From the NCBI GenBank assembly GCA_028023455.1, contig JAQFVV010000013.1:8338411-8402410 (forward strand): a stretch of DNA of 64,000 nt, written 5' to 3'. Below, piece by piece: positions 11,061 to 20,435 of this stretch; positions within the stretch are counted from its first letter, which is position 1, and each line of letters starts with the position of its first letter. The notes beneath the pieces were generated by a model that searched no databases, had not been told where the DNA came from, and worked only from the letters and a program-made list of their open reading frames with translations. A program made the translations under genes and the position numbers. Origin of the DNA: Epiperipatus broadwayi. Taxonomy: Eukaryota; Onychophora; Udeonychophora; Euonychophora; Peripatidae.

Positions 11061-12323
11061 GGTACTTACAACTGCAGAACACTTTCAAGTGAAGAAATAT
11101 TGCAAGAGTTAGAAAAAAAACTGTCTTATATTAAATGGGACATTATTGGACTTTGTGGAGTTAGAAGAAAAGAGACAATTGTTTTAAAAAGTGAACATGT
11201 ACTCTAGTATAAAGGCACAAATATTAGAAATACAAGTGGAGTAGGATTCATTATAAATAAAAAATGGAAGAACAACATTGTGGAGATTGATGGTGTATTG
11301 GACAGAGTCGCAAGATTAGTTAAACAATTTAATAGCAGATACCAAATGCAGATAATTTAGGTTTATGCCCTAACAAGTTCTCAAAGTGATGAAGTAGTAG
11401 AAGATTTTCATATGGATGCACAAAAGGCTTTTGATCAGAGTAAACTACATTTTAAAATTGTTATGGAAGACTTTAATGCTAGAATTGGTAAACAAATGAA
11501 AGATGAGAGTGCTGTAGGTAATTTTGGTTATGGTAATAGAAATGAGAGAGGCGATAGACTTGTGGAGTTTGCAGGAAAAGTAAAACTATATTATGAATTA
11601 TTTTGTGAAAAAATTTAAAAGGAAATGGACATGGAAGCATCCAAATGAAGGTACAGCAGAATTGGATTATATTTTGACCAACAGAAAATACATATTTCAA
11701 GATTGTAATGTTCTTAATAAATTTAACAGAGGAAGTGATCATCGATTAGTAAGATGTGAAATACATGTTAATGCAAAACTAGAGAAACAAAAATTATTAA
11801 GAATAACAATATTTACAGTTGATATTCCTAATTTTCAGAAACATTCTAATGAATTTAACTTAGAACTTATAAATAGGTTTCAAGTATTAGTAGATTTTGA
11901 ACATGATTCATATGTGAATGAAATTAATATGAAAACAACTGATACGCTTTTAAAAACTGCAACAAAAATAGCTGCTTGAAAAAAGCAGCACATGACCAAT
12001 AACATTTCTACTGAGGCTAGAGAATTTATGAAGAAAAGAAGGAATATGAAGATATACAAAAATGATGCATTAAAAAGGATTGATTATCTTGAATTTTGTA
12101 AAATGATGTGGAAAAGAGTTTAAAATGATATAAGAAAGCATAACTGTGAACTAGCAAGGAAAGCAGTAGAAGAGAATGAAAGTCTCAAGAGTGTAAAACA
12201 ACATTTTGGTATTGGTAGAAAATTTATCTGCAATAAAAAAAACAGCTGGAATTATTACTAAAAAGAGAGATGACATCATGAAATGGATAGAAGACTTCTA
12301 TCAAGAATTATATAGTAATAAAG
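11061..12323 (+). pseudogene. RTE endonuclease and linker, 5' half of the split ORF
   Basis: Read from 11061 the frame gives GTYNCRTLSSEE, then IKWDIIGL, which matches the N-terminal strand of APE-like LINE endonucleases. Frame 11412-11618 carries DFNARIG and NERGDRLV. Frame 11593-11979 carries the closing catalytic SDHRLV motif. These cover the usual N, D, H positions of an APE nuclease that nicks target DNA. A one-base frameshift in an A-rich run near 11600 and an in-frame TAG near 11360 break it. The first-strand Glu position reads GVRRKE rather than the usual E-R. The half ends at 12323 at the exact gypsy insertion point. Confidence 0.82.
12319..12323. repeat. Target-site duplication TAAAG, left copy
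   Basis: TAAAG here and at 17749-17753 bound the gypsy element. The length of 5 bp (possibly 6, since an A is shared with the LTR end) is normal for Ty3/gypsy integrases. The unduplicated site restores the interrupted LINE frame. Confidence 0.85.
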
Positions 12324-13063
12324 TGCTTTGTATTCACATGTAACAAATTAAATAAATAAAAAGATTTTTATTACAAATAGAATACAGCAATTTATTTATA
12401 TTTTAGTTTATAACAATTTTGAGTTCATAACGCATATAAGAAATTATATACATAATTGCGTGTCCGATTTCCCCACTAACAGTTCTATTCTAAGATGGCC
12501 GGTTTGCCAAAACCTCTTCTTAAAGTCTATTAATATTTTAATTATTCCGTATTCTAAAATTAGCCATTTTAGGCATACAAAAATAATAATAAGATCGAGA
12601 AGATCTGTAATTACCTATACGGATCTTGGAACCTTCAGACTCCGCTAGTTCTGGGTTATACCTCCGTTGTTCGTATATCCCTTTCTCTATATAAAGATTC
12701 CCACTCCGGTCACACAGCAAGCTGGAAATATTCTGTGTTTTAAAATTACCCGGCTTCGCTTTCTTTTTCTCCTTTGTTCTGCTTTCGCTTGATCCTTATC
12801 AGTCCTTTTAATTAATTAATTGTACTTTCGTTTTTAATTAGAAATCGTTACTTTACTTCAATTAGTAAATCCTTATTTTAGACTTTAATTAGTGAATGTT
12901 TGATTTAGATTTTAATTAATGAATGTTATCATATAAAACAATCTATCTTATTTCCGTATTTTAATCAAAACCCCCATAACGTTTTTTACTTGTATTTTTA
13001 AAATCTGCCTTTTTATTTTTACTTCTGGAGTACACTATTATTATTATTATTCCAAATACTATA
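12324..13063 (-). repeat. 3' LTR of the nested gypsy element (740 bp)
   Basis: It matches 17006-17748 end to end: both begin TGCTTTGTATTCACATG and end CCAAATACTATA on the + strand. On the coding strand the LTR therefore starts TATAGTATTTGG and ends AAAGCA, without the TG of a canonical TG...CA pair. Non-canonical ends are known in some gypsy lineages. Confidence 0.95.
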
Positions 13064-13080
13064 ATTCCTCCCCTTACTCC
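13064..13080 (-). promoter_or_regulatory. Polypurine tract of the gypsy element
   Basis: On the coding strand a purine run, AAGGGGAGGAAT, lies directly before the 3' LTR start TATAGTA. This is the expected position for the plus-strand primer in reverse transcription. The purine run followed by the sudden LTR homology also fixes the LTR boundary. Confidence 0.85.
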
Positions 13081-13097
13081 AGAAATATAAATGTCAC

Positions 13098-15848
13098 TTA
13101 CACATAATCTTTAAACCTTTCCGGTTTCCTTTTAATTCTAAGCGGCCTGGGTGATTTGCTCTTCCGTGCTTCTGGTCGAAGTTCTTCCGTTATAACGTCT
13201 TTGTGTTCCTCCCCTACGTATTGTTTTTCTGATTTCTTTTCTATATTTCTTTCATTTTCCTCTGTCTCGTTGCTGTTCAAATTCTGCCAAAACTCCAGTG
13301 GGACTTGATCTAATTCTCGTTTTCTTAAGTGGTTGATGTGCCTTCTATATTTGTTACCATTTTCCCCTTCCACTACATATATTTGTGTCGATATATTTTG
13401 TCCAATCGTTCCTTTAATCCATGTTTTCTGTATGACATCTCGAACCCAGACTGGTTCTCCCATTTTAAAGTTTTTATACGATTGCACATCTCGTGTATAT
13501 TTCATTTCAGTTGGTTTCAGAACTGCTAATTGTATTCGTAATTTCCGTCCAAACATCAATTCTGCTGGCGTTTTTCCCGTAATCGTCGATGGAGTAGTAT
13601 GCTGGGTTAACATAAATCCCTGTAATTTTTCCTGTAAATCAATATTAGTAGTGTTCATTTTCTTCAGAAACGTCTTCACTTGCCGAACTGCATTCTCCGC
13701 CAATCCATTTGATTGCGGGTGATATGCTGGTGAGTATAAGTGACGGATCCCCCCAGCATCAAAAAACTGTCTAAGTTCATTGCTTGCAAAACCAGCTCCA
13801 TTGTCCGTTACGATAACTTCTGGCAGGCCATGAATTGAACATGTTGACTTAAGACATTTAATCGTCTCAGCCGCACTGGTATTCCTTACTATATGGCACT
13901 CAATCCATTTTGAGAATGCATCAGCTAATATCAGTAGCATCTTGTTGTTCACTGGCCCTGCATGATCCATATGCACTCTTTCCCATGGCTTAGTTGCTTC
14001 CTTCCATTGCGACAATATTTTACTTGGCAACTGCACTTCAGTTTGACATGCATCACAGCGCTTTATGTAATTTTCAATATCTTCATTTATTTTAGGCCAC
14101 CAGACATAGCTACGTGCCAAAGCTTTCGCTCGCACTATGCCCGGATGCCCTTCATGTATAAGTTTTAATGTGTTTTTTCTCCCTTCCGGAGGTATCACTA
14201 CTCTATCACCCATAATAATACACTTATTACTAACTGAAAGATTAAACCTGTTTGTCCAAAACCCCATGGCTAAGTAATTCGGTTTGGATTTAGGCCAGCC
14301 ATTCTTAATCCACTGAATCAGGCATTCGTATCTTTTTTCATTCTCTGTCCATTTTCTGACCGTGTTAGAATTTAATACGCCTGAGTTCATATAATCTATG
14401 TAATTTATTTCTATTTCCATTTTGCTTTTTTCCCTCCTATCTGGAAAACGTGATAACGCGTCAGCATGTGGTATTTCCTTCCCCTTTTTATAAACTAGTT
14501 TATAATCATACGCGGTGAGTATATTTCTCCACCGCAGCATACGCGGGCTTAAATGCTCTGGAGCGGCCCGATCGTTACTTAATATTCCCAATAATGGTTT
14601 GTGATCTGTAACAATTTCAAAACTATGACCAAACACATATTGATGATATTTTTTTATTGCAAAAATGATTGCAAGCGCCTCTTTATCTATTTGACTATAG
14701 TTGACCTCTGCTTTCGACATAACTCTGGATGCAAATGCCACTGGCCATTCTTTATCTCCTATGGGATGGGCTAATACCACTCCCACTCCCCAGTCTGATG
14801 CGTCCGTAGTAATCCTTACCTCCAGGTTACTATCAAAATGCATTAATAGAATATCTGATGTTAATAATTCTTTTATTTCATGAAATGCTTTATCTTGGAT
14901 TTCTGTCCAGATCCATTTTTTTTTCTTTCTTAATAACTCGTACATAGGTTTCGCTACCATCGCTTTATTTTTCAAGAATGGTTCAAAAAAATTCACGAGT
15001 CCTAGAAACGCCTGAAGTTGTTTTACGTTTCTAGGTTTTTCCGCATTTCTGACTGCTCTGATTTTATTTTCCAGCGGTCTTTTTCCTTTATCACTTATAG
15101 TATGGCCTAAAAATTCTAATTCCTGAGTTATCCACACACATTTTTCTTTATTCAACTTCACTCCTGCTTGATTTAGTTTAAAACATACGTCGGCAATTTT
15201 TTCCCTTAAAGTTTCACTAGACGTTGCCGTTATTAAGATATCGTCGTAGTATGGGATTACTCCTTTTAACCCTTGCAACAATAAGTTTAATTTAGCCTGA
15301 AAAATGTTCGGCACTGTTGTTATCCCAAAAGGAAGCCTATTGCATTTGTACAGCCCAAAAGGCGTGGTTAACGTCAACATACGTGCTGTATTTTCGGTAA
15401 CTTTCAACTGGTGAAATGCCGAATTAAGATCAAGCTTCGCGAAATATTTTGCATTAGCTAAATTCGCCAAAACTTCTCTCACGTTAGGAACTGGATACGC
15501 TCCTTTATTTAAAAACTTATTAACTGTGCAACGATAATCCCCACACATTCTGATCTGTCCATCAGGCTTCGTTATTATAACTATGGGCGTAGCCCATTCT
15601 GCGTCTTCTACTGCCATTAGAACGCCTTTATTTACTAGTTTTTTCAATTTCTCCTCAACTTTATCTCTCTGGGCAAAAGGAATCTTTCTAGGTTTACATA
15701 CTATTGGACGAGCATTGTCCAATAGTTCTACGTCTACTGGATTAGTTTTAATCAAGCCTAACTCTTCCGAAAATAAGTCTGGATATTTTTCCATTATTTC
15801 TTTTTCCACCGTAACTTTTTTAATTATATTTATTGAGATTCCTAATTC
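13098..15848 (-). CDS. pol: Gypsy pol: reverse transcriptase, RNase H and integrase
   Basis: The uninterrupted frame is over 900 codons. The listed start at 15809 is a GTG and the first ATG is at 15794, but in life this would be part of a gag-pol polyprotein, so no own start is needed. Residues below count from 15809. RT shows KLDLNSAFHQL (Asp127), RLPFGI and YYDD (187-190), then FLGHTIS. RNase H shows TDASDWG (~335-341), DKEALAI (~375) and TDHKPL (~401). Integrase has an HHCC finger (His552, His555, Cys585, Cys588) and a complete DDE triad (Asp615 in MDHAGP, Asp669 in TDNGAGF, Glu705 in NGLAEN). All catalytic residues are present. The upstream TGA at 15849-15851 separates it from the protease end. 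It resembles the invertebrate elements often labelled K02A2.6-like. Confidence 0.93.
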   Translation of the reverse strand, partial: ELGISINIIKKVTVEKEIMEKYPDLFSEELGLIKTNPVDVELLDNARPIVCKPRKIPFAQRDKVEEKLKKLVNKGVLMAVEDAEWATPIVIITKPDGQIRMCGDYRCTVNKFLNKGAYPVPNVREVLANLANAKYFAKLDLNSAFHQLKVTENTARMLTLTTPFGLYKCNRLPFGITTVPNIFQAKLNLLLQGLKGVIPYYDDILITATSSETLREKIADVCFKLNQAGVKLNKEKCVWITQELEFLGHTISDKGKRPLENKIRAVRNAEKPRNVKQLQAFLGLVNFFEPFLKNKAMVAKPMYELLRKKKKWIWTEIQDKAFHEIKELLTSDILLMHFDSNLEVRITTDASDWGVGVVLAHPIGDKEWPVAFASRVMSKAEVNYSQIDKEALAIIFAIKKYHQYVFGHSFEIVTDHKPLLGILSNDRAAPEHLSPRMLRWRNILTAYDYKLVYKKGKEIPHADALSRFPDRREKSKMEIEINYIDYMNSGVLNSNTVRKWTENEKRYECLIQWIKNGWPKSKPNYLAMGFWTNRFNLSVSNKCIIMGDRVVIPPEGRKNTLKLIHEGHPGIVRAKALARSYVWWPKINEDIENYIKRCDACQTEVQLPSKILSQWKEATKPWERVHMDHAGPVNNKMLLILADAFSKWIECHIVRNTSAAETIKCLKSTCSIHGLPEVIVTDNGAGFASNELRQFFDAGGIRHLYSPAYHPQSNGLAENAVRQVKTFLKKMNTTNIDLQEKLQGFMLTQHTTPSTITGKTPAELMFGRKLRIQLAVLKPTEMKYTRDVQSYKNFKMGEPVWVRDVIQKTWIKGTIGQNISTQIYVVEGENGNKYRRHINHLRKRELDQVPLEFWQNLNSNETEENERNIEKKSEKQYVGEEHKDVITEELRPEARKSKSPRPLRIKRKPERFKDYV

Positions 15849-15851
15849 TCA
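15849..15851 (-). other. In-frame TGA between protease and RT
   Basis: On the coding strand the frame that follows the protease reads REWF and then TGA before entering the long RT frame. Neighbouring codons on both sides keep family-like sequence, so this is most simply a point mutation. A programmed readthrough stop cannot be excluded from one copy. Confidence 0.7.
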
Positions 15852-16005
15852 AAACCATTCTCTCCCGATTATCGGGGTTAGTTCATTTTTTACAATATAT
15901 AACGGTAATTCACACTTTTTTTCCCGTAACTAACTGGGACTTTAGTCACTCCCACTAGTTCTATTGACTGCCCGGTTATACCTTTTATTTTTATGTTTGA
16001 CTTTT
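15852..16005 (-). pseudogene. Protease C-terminal part in a shifted frame
   Basis: After the A-run near 16000, the frame that carries plausible protease sequence (short matches such as ITGQSIELVGVT and TPIIGREWF) is offset from the gag frame. It runs to the TGA at 15849-15851. The IIGREW segment is the conserved ILG-type end of gypsy proteases. This bridging stretch shows gag, protease and pol were once a single polyprotein. Confidence 0.75.
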
Positions 16006-16970
16006 TTTATTTCTAGCGACTGGTCTTTTATATGTATTTCTTTCCAAATTTTTTCTGAAATTAAAGAAATACCAGATCCACTGTCGACTTCCATTACTAC
16101 TTCCTTCTTCCCTATTATAACTGTTAGTACATACTGGCTTTTGTCTTGCCATGTATTGTCCGATGTGCTATTAACTTGCTCGTACTTCACTTCTCTTCGG
16201 TTTTCTGTATCTAGTTTCTCTTTTTGTTTTGGTTTCTTACAAACCTTCGCTAAGTGACCTTTATTCCCACAGTTATAACAATTTTCCTTCCGCCATCGAC
16301 AGTACTTGGCTACGTGCCCTGTTTTTCCACAACAATAACATTTCCATACATCATTTTTTTCTCTGTCTGCCTTCAGTGTTGTACGCGTAAAACTATTTTC
16401 CGTTTTATATATAGTCGCTCTATTTTCTACTTCGGTCTTATTTCTAAATGCTGCAGCCTGTTCTAAAACTGCTTCAAAAGCGTTACCCTTTTTGATCGCC
16501 AATTCATAAGTCAAATCTGATTCTGTTAATAGGTTTTGTCTTAACCTTTCATCTGCCATTCCCCAAAGCAACTGATCTAATAAAGCTTGGTCACCATAAT
16601 TTCCATATTGACAGTCTTTTATCAACTGCCTTAATGCTATGTCATACTCTTTTATTTTTTCACCGTTTGCTTGCCTTCTGTTACGCAATGCCAATCTTGC
16701 TATGAATTTAGACGGTTGCGGGCTGAAATAATCTGTTATTTTCTGTACTATTTCTTCATATTCGACTGAGTCCGAAATAGGTCCCTCAAATAACTTATTT
16801 ACTATTCCTATTAATCTCGTCCCTGACAAACATAATAAAGCTGCCACTTTTCTACTATTGTCCGTAATTTCGTTCAACTTAAAAAAATTCTGCAACTGAA
16901 TTCTATATAATGGCCATTCCCCTGGATTTTCTACATTAAATTCAGATATTGACCCCTGTCCAATCGACAT
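15942..16970 (-). CDS. gag: Gypsy gag with two zinc knuckles, plus start of protease
   Basis: The frame is open from 17003, but the codon there is TTG; the first ATG is at 16970, giving MSIGQGS. This gag would coat the RNA genome in the particle. Counting from 17003, residues 20-190 are a capsid-like helical region (for example RKVAALLCLSG, QPSKFIARLALRNRR). Residues 222-235 and 242-255 are two CCHC knuckles (CYCCGKTGHVAKYC, CYNCGNKGHLAKVC). VDSGSGISLIS at ~306-316 is the aspartic protease active loop. A one-base shift in the A-rich run near 15990-16005 then throws the frame out, ending it at 15942. The correct protease sequence continues in another frame. Whether this shift is damage or a programmed frameshift needs other copies. 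Confidence 0.9.
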   Translation of the reverse strand: MSIGQGSISEFNVENPGEWPLYRIQLQNFFKLNEITDNSRKVAALLCLSGTRLIGIVNKLFEGPISDSVEYEEIVQKITDYFSPQPSKFIARLALRNRRQANGEKIKEYDIALRQLIKDCQYGNYGDQALLDQLLWGMADERLRQNLLTESDLTYELAIKKGNAFEAVLEQAAAFRNKTEVENRATIYKTENSFTRTTLKADREKNDVWKCYCCGKTGHVAKYCRWRKENCYNCGNKGHLAKVCKKPKQKEKLDTENRREVKYEQVNSTSDNTWQDKSQYVLTVIIGKKEVVMEVDSGSGISLISEKIWKEIHIKDQSLEIKKVKHKNKRYNRAVNRTSGSD

Positions 16971-16989
16971 TTTCTTATCTACAAGTTCG

Positions 16990-17003
16990 TTCAACTGCGC
17001 CAA
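16990..17003 (-). promoter_or_regulatory. Primer-binding site of the gypsy element
   Basis: On the coding strand TGGCGCAGTTG lies two bases downstream of the 5' LTR end (AAAGCA). TGGCGCAGT is complementary to a 3' end ACTGCGCCA, which fits the serine-tRNA primers used by 17.6/297-type gypsy elements. The match beyond nine or ten bases is not established here. Confidence 0.7.
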
Positions 17004-17005
17004 TT

Positions 17006-17748
17006 TGCTTTGTATTCACATGTAACAAATTAAATAAATAAAAAGATTTTTACTACAAATAGAATACAGCAATTTATTTATATTTTAGTTTATAACAATT
17101 TTGAGTTCATAACACATATAAGAAATTATATACATAATCGCGTGTCCGATTTCCCCACTAACAGTTCTATTCTAAGATGGCCGGTTTGCCAAAACCTCTT
17201 CTTAAAGTCTATTAATATTTTAATTATTCCGTATTCTAAAATTAGCCATTTTAGGCGTACAAAAATAATAATAAGATCGAGAAGATCTGTAATTACCTAT
17301 ACGGATCTTGGAACCTTCAGACTCCGCTAGTTCTGGGTTATACCTCCGTTGTTCGTATATCCCTTTCTCTATATATAGATTCCCACTCCGGTCACACAGC
17401 AAGCTGGAAATATTCTGTGTTTTAAAATTACCCGGCTTCGCTTTCTTTTTCTCCTTTGTTCTGCTTTCGCTTGATCCTTATCAGTCCTTTTAATTAATTA
17501 ATTGTACTTTCGTTTTTAATTAGAAATCGTTACTTTACTTCAATTAGTAAATCCTTATTTTAGACTTTAATTAGTGAATGTTTGATTTAGATTTTAATTA
17601 ATGAATGTTATCATATAAAACAATCTATCTTATTTCTGTATTTTAATCAAAATCCCCATAACATTTTTTACTTGTATTTTTAAATTCTGCCTTTTTATTT
17701 TTACTTCTGGAGTACACTATTATTATTATTATTATTCCAAATACTATA
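17006..17748 (-). repeat. 5' LTR of the nested gypsy element (743 bp)
   Basis: It is a near-identical copy of 12324-13063, with an extra ATT in the ATT run near its + strand end. On the coding strand it would hold promoter and polyadenylation signals, but I did not find a strong TATA box by eye. The short frames 12460-12720 and 17142-17402 are the same LTR sequence read twice, not genes. Confidence 0.95.
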
Positions 17749-17753
17749 TAAAG
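17749..17753. repeat. Target-site duplication TAAAG, right copy
   Basis: Pairs with 12319-12323. After it the LINE resumes with AACAAATACCTCC in the frame left at 12323. Confidence 0.85.
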
Positions 17754-19330
17754 AACAAATACCTCCTATATCTATTACATCTGAATTGCCCAGAATTTTA
17801 AATGAAGAAGTGAGACATGCAATTTAATACATGAAGAAAGAAAAGACTCCAGGCAATGGTAGAATTATAATTGATGTATTAAAAGAAGCAGGTGAAAAAA
17901 TAGAAATTTTTTTAGCAACATTATATACCAAATGTCTAAATGATAAAGATGTACCAGATGATTGGAAGAATGCAGTATTAATATTAATATTTAAAAAAGG
18001 TGATAGATATTAGAAATTACAGACCTATCTAATAATATTTAAAAAAGGTGATAGATATTAGAAATTACAGACCTATCAGCCTTTTATCAGTTACATACAA
18101 AATTTTTACTAAGATAATTACAACTCGTCTACAGAGAACATTGGATTTCCACCAACCAAGAGAACAAGCTGGATTTAGAAGTGGTTTTAGTACAGGAGAT
18201 CATGTCCAGGGATTGAAAGAAGTTATAGAAAGGACAAATGAATATGAGTTGCCATTATGTTTTGGATTTGTAGATTATGAAAAGGCATTTGAATTTATAA
18301 ACCTTTCTTCAGTGATTAAAGTATTGGATCATCAAGATATAGATCCAAGATATTGTCATATTTTAAAGAATATTTATAAAAATGCAACAACAATTAGATT
18401 AGAAAATGATACTGGGAAAGTCAACATTGAGAAGAGTGTAAGACAGGGTGACTCCATATCTCCAAAACTTTTTACAGCAGTGCTGCAAGAAGTATTTTGT
18501 GGATTAAAATGGGAAGCTAAAGGAGTGAAAGTAAATGGTGATTATTTAAGTCATTTAGATTTTTCAGATGATGTAGTTGTCTTTGCTAATAATGCTTTAG
18601 ATCTATAGGAAATGTTGCAGTAGTTATCAGATGAAAGTAGGACTAAAGATAAATGTTAAAATGACTAAAGTAATGTTTAATGGATTTTCTCAAAATATGA
18701 AAATAAAGATTGTTTATAATGAGTTAGAAGAAGTTAACAGTTACAAATGCCTTGGTCAGATTATTAATACAGATGGAAACATAATGGATGAAATTAATCA
18801 TAGAATTAAACTTGTTTGGAGTGCTTTTGGTAGAAATAACTTAATACTAAAAGGAAATATACCTATGTGTTTGTAAAGGAAGATTTTTAATAAATGTGTT
18901 TTACCTGTTCTCACTTACGGATCTGAGACTTGGACACTTAATAGAAGAAGAATACAGACTTCAGACCACTCAAAGAAGTATGGAGAGATGCATGTTGGGA
19001 GTAACAAGAAGAGATCGAAAACACAATATATCAGTAAGAGAACAATAAGGTGTAACTGATTTTATTGAAAAAATTAAAAGATTAAAGTGGAGTTGAGCTG
19101 GCCATATTGCTAGAAGAGGTGATAATAGATGGACAATTGAAATCCTAAACTGGATTCCAAGAGATTGTAGAAGACCCAGGAAGAGACCACATGTGAGATG
19201 GATAGATGAAATAAGAAAGTGTGCAGGGGTGATATGGAGAAGAGAAGCTAAAGATTCGAGAGGGATTAAAGTTGGAGATGTTCATCCTACAGTGGATTGA
19301 TAATAGTTGATGATAATGATCGTTTTACTT
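17754..19330 (+). pseudogene. RTE reverse transcriptase and C-terminal domain, 3' half of the split ORF
   Basis: In order: MKKEKTPGNGRI (17831), FKKGD, then RNYRPISLLS, AGFRSGFSTGDH, DYEKAFEF (motif A), VRQGDSISPKLF, DFSDDVVVFA (motif C, with both Asp kept), and KMTKVMFN with YKCLGQIINTDGN. After 18880, read across several frames, come the YGSETWTL, GVTRRDRKHN, LKWSWAGHIA and GRPHVRWIDEI-type C-terminal motifs of RTE elements. The breaks are a stop near 17827, a 48-bp tandem duplication with a frame change near 18000-18060, stops near 18606-18625 and many after 18876. It copies its own RNA at a nicked target in functional relatives. This copy is dead. Confidence 0.87.
17984..18079 (+). repeat. 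48-bp tandem duplication in the RTE reverse transcriptase
   Basis: ATATTTAAAAAAGGTGATAG, followed by ATATTAGAAATTACAGACCT, occurs twice in a row, beginning at about 17984 and 18032. The duplicated piece covers the KKGD and RNYRP region of the RT and adds a stop. Confidence 0.9.
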
Positions 19331-20435
19331 TAATATGCAAATTTAATTAAACTTTTTCTACCATTATTAAAAATAAATATGTATTCATTAGCTTTTGCAA
19401 GTACTGAACAATAATTAATCATTTGTCAATTGTATCCAGCATCACATGACTCTCATTTTGATGGTTCTATCACAAAGTAAATAAAGGGACCTATTGCAAA
19501 AATTCTAATTAGATTTCAGCTTTTATTGATAAACCCTCAGCTTGGAAAGTATCTATTAAAAAAGTATTGCTTTTATTTATTTCAAAATTCTTTCATAATG
19601 TTTAGATGTTCATCTAGATATATCCCATACCAAAATTAGCAAAACTTGTAACAGTGTAATTATGAGACAAATTAACTCATTGTTAAGCTCTTATAAGTAA
19701 TATTACTTTTACTAGCTGTGGTAATATTACTAATTCAGTAATGAAAGAAAGAAACAGCACAGTGGCAAAGACAGTACTATCAGTCTTTTGAATTTTAGGC
19801 TATTAAGATCATATATAATTTTCAATGATCATCCAATTTTGACACAGTTGGGAAATAGTAATTGAAAGATCAATCTATAAACCAAAATATAATTTGTATT
19901 ACTTTAAAACTTATTTACTGAAAACTTCTTTTAAATTTGAATTGAATAAATATTTTAATATATTTAAAGGAGAGTTTGATTTGCCTTTTCTCCAGTAATT
20001 TAAAAATATTTATTGATAAACAGATCTTCGAATTACTCTTTGCATGTAAGAGCACGCAAATTCAACCTTTTTAAAATAATACGGTTGGGAAATAGTCATT
20101 GAAAGATCGATCTATAAACCAAAATTTAATTTGTATTAGTTTAAAACATTTTAAATAATATTTGAAAGTGTAAAAAAAAAAGTTTTACAAAAAAAAAAAA
20201 AACTGACCGATTTTTTAAAAAAATCCACTTTTAGAGTAAATAATAAAAAAAAAAGTTCGATTTTTAAAAATAAATAATTTTAAAATACATAGATTTATTA
20301 ACTGGTGAAATAGAATGTACAATATTAAGTGGGAACGCATATTTAAATACTTGTGGCTTTAAAATTTAATCACACCTGTACATTGTAGGGCATCCATGTT
20401 TTAAGTAGTATGAACATAAACAAATCAAGCAGGCA
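19331..20435. other. AT-rich intergenic stretch
   Basis: No gene is seen. It holds the direct repeat pair at 19847-19911 and 20084-20148 and A-rich low-complexity sequence at 20170-20290. Confidence 0.6.
19847..20148. repeat. Direct repeat pair of ~65 bp, spaced 237 bp
   Basis: GTTGGGAAATAGTAATTGAA at 19847 recurs as GTTGGGAAATAGTCATTGAA at 20084. Each is followed by AAGATC or AGATCG, then CTATAAACCAAAAT and TTTGTATTA. There are about five differences over 65 bp. The origin is unknown: it could be the ends of a small element or a segmental duplication. Confidence 0.75.

Larger units (their letters stand above)
12324..17748 (-). mobile_element. Young Ty3/gypsy LTR retrotransposon, nearly intact, no env
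   Basis: A 5.4-kb element on the - strand, made of a 5' LTR (right, 17006-17748), primer-binding site, gag-protease, pol, polypurine tract and 3' LTR (left, 12324-13063). The two LTRs differ by roughly ten substitutions plus one ATT unit over ~740 bp by eye, about 1.3%, so insertion is recent on the scale of this window. Pol runs almost to the 3' LTR, so there is no room for an envelope gene. Coding is interrupted only by one frameshift and one TGA between protease and RT. It lies inside the LINE ORF with a TAAAG duplication. Confidence 0.95.
11061..19330 (+). mobile_element. RTE-type non-LTR retrotransposon, split by a nested gypsy element
   Basis: The two halves, 11061-12323 (endonuclease and linker) and 17754-19330 (reverse transcriptase and C-terminal domain), flank the gypsy element at 12324-17748. 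Removing the gypsy element and one 5-bp duplicate would rejoin the halves in the same reading frame across the junction. The order is APE-type endonuclease, RT and C-terminal domain, as in RTE-clade elements annotated in many invertebrates. Its 3' end near 19300-19330 is rich in TGATAAT, the simple-repeat tail expected for RTE. Several stops and frameshifts make it inactive. Confidence 0.88.

Noticed and set aside
12460-12720. Paired short ORFs that recur at 17142-17402
   Set aside because: They recur because they lie in the two LTRs; no separate coding evidence.
13329-13722. Plus-strand ORFs of 66 and 129 codons over the gypsy pol
   Set aside because: They are antisense shadows of the 900-codon pol frame, with no motifs and a composition dictated by the other strand.
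15583-16466. Plus-strand ORFs over the gag and protease region
   Set aside because: Antisense to the gag zinc knuckles and protease; Phe/Ser/Cys-rich shadow frames.
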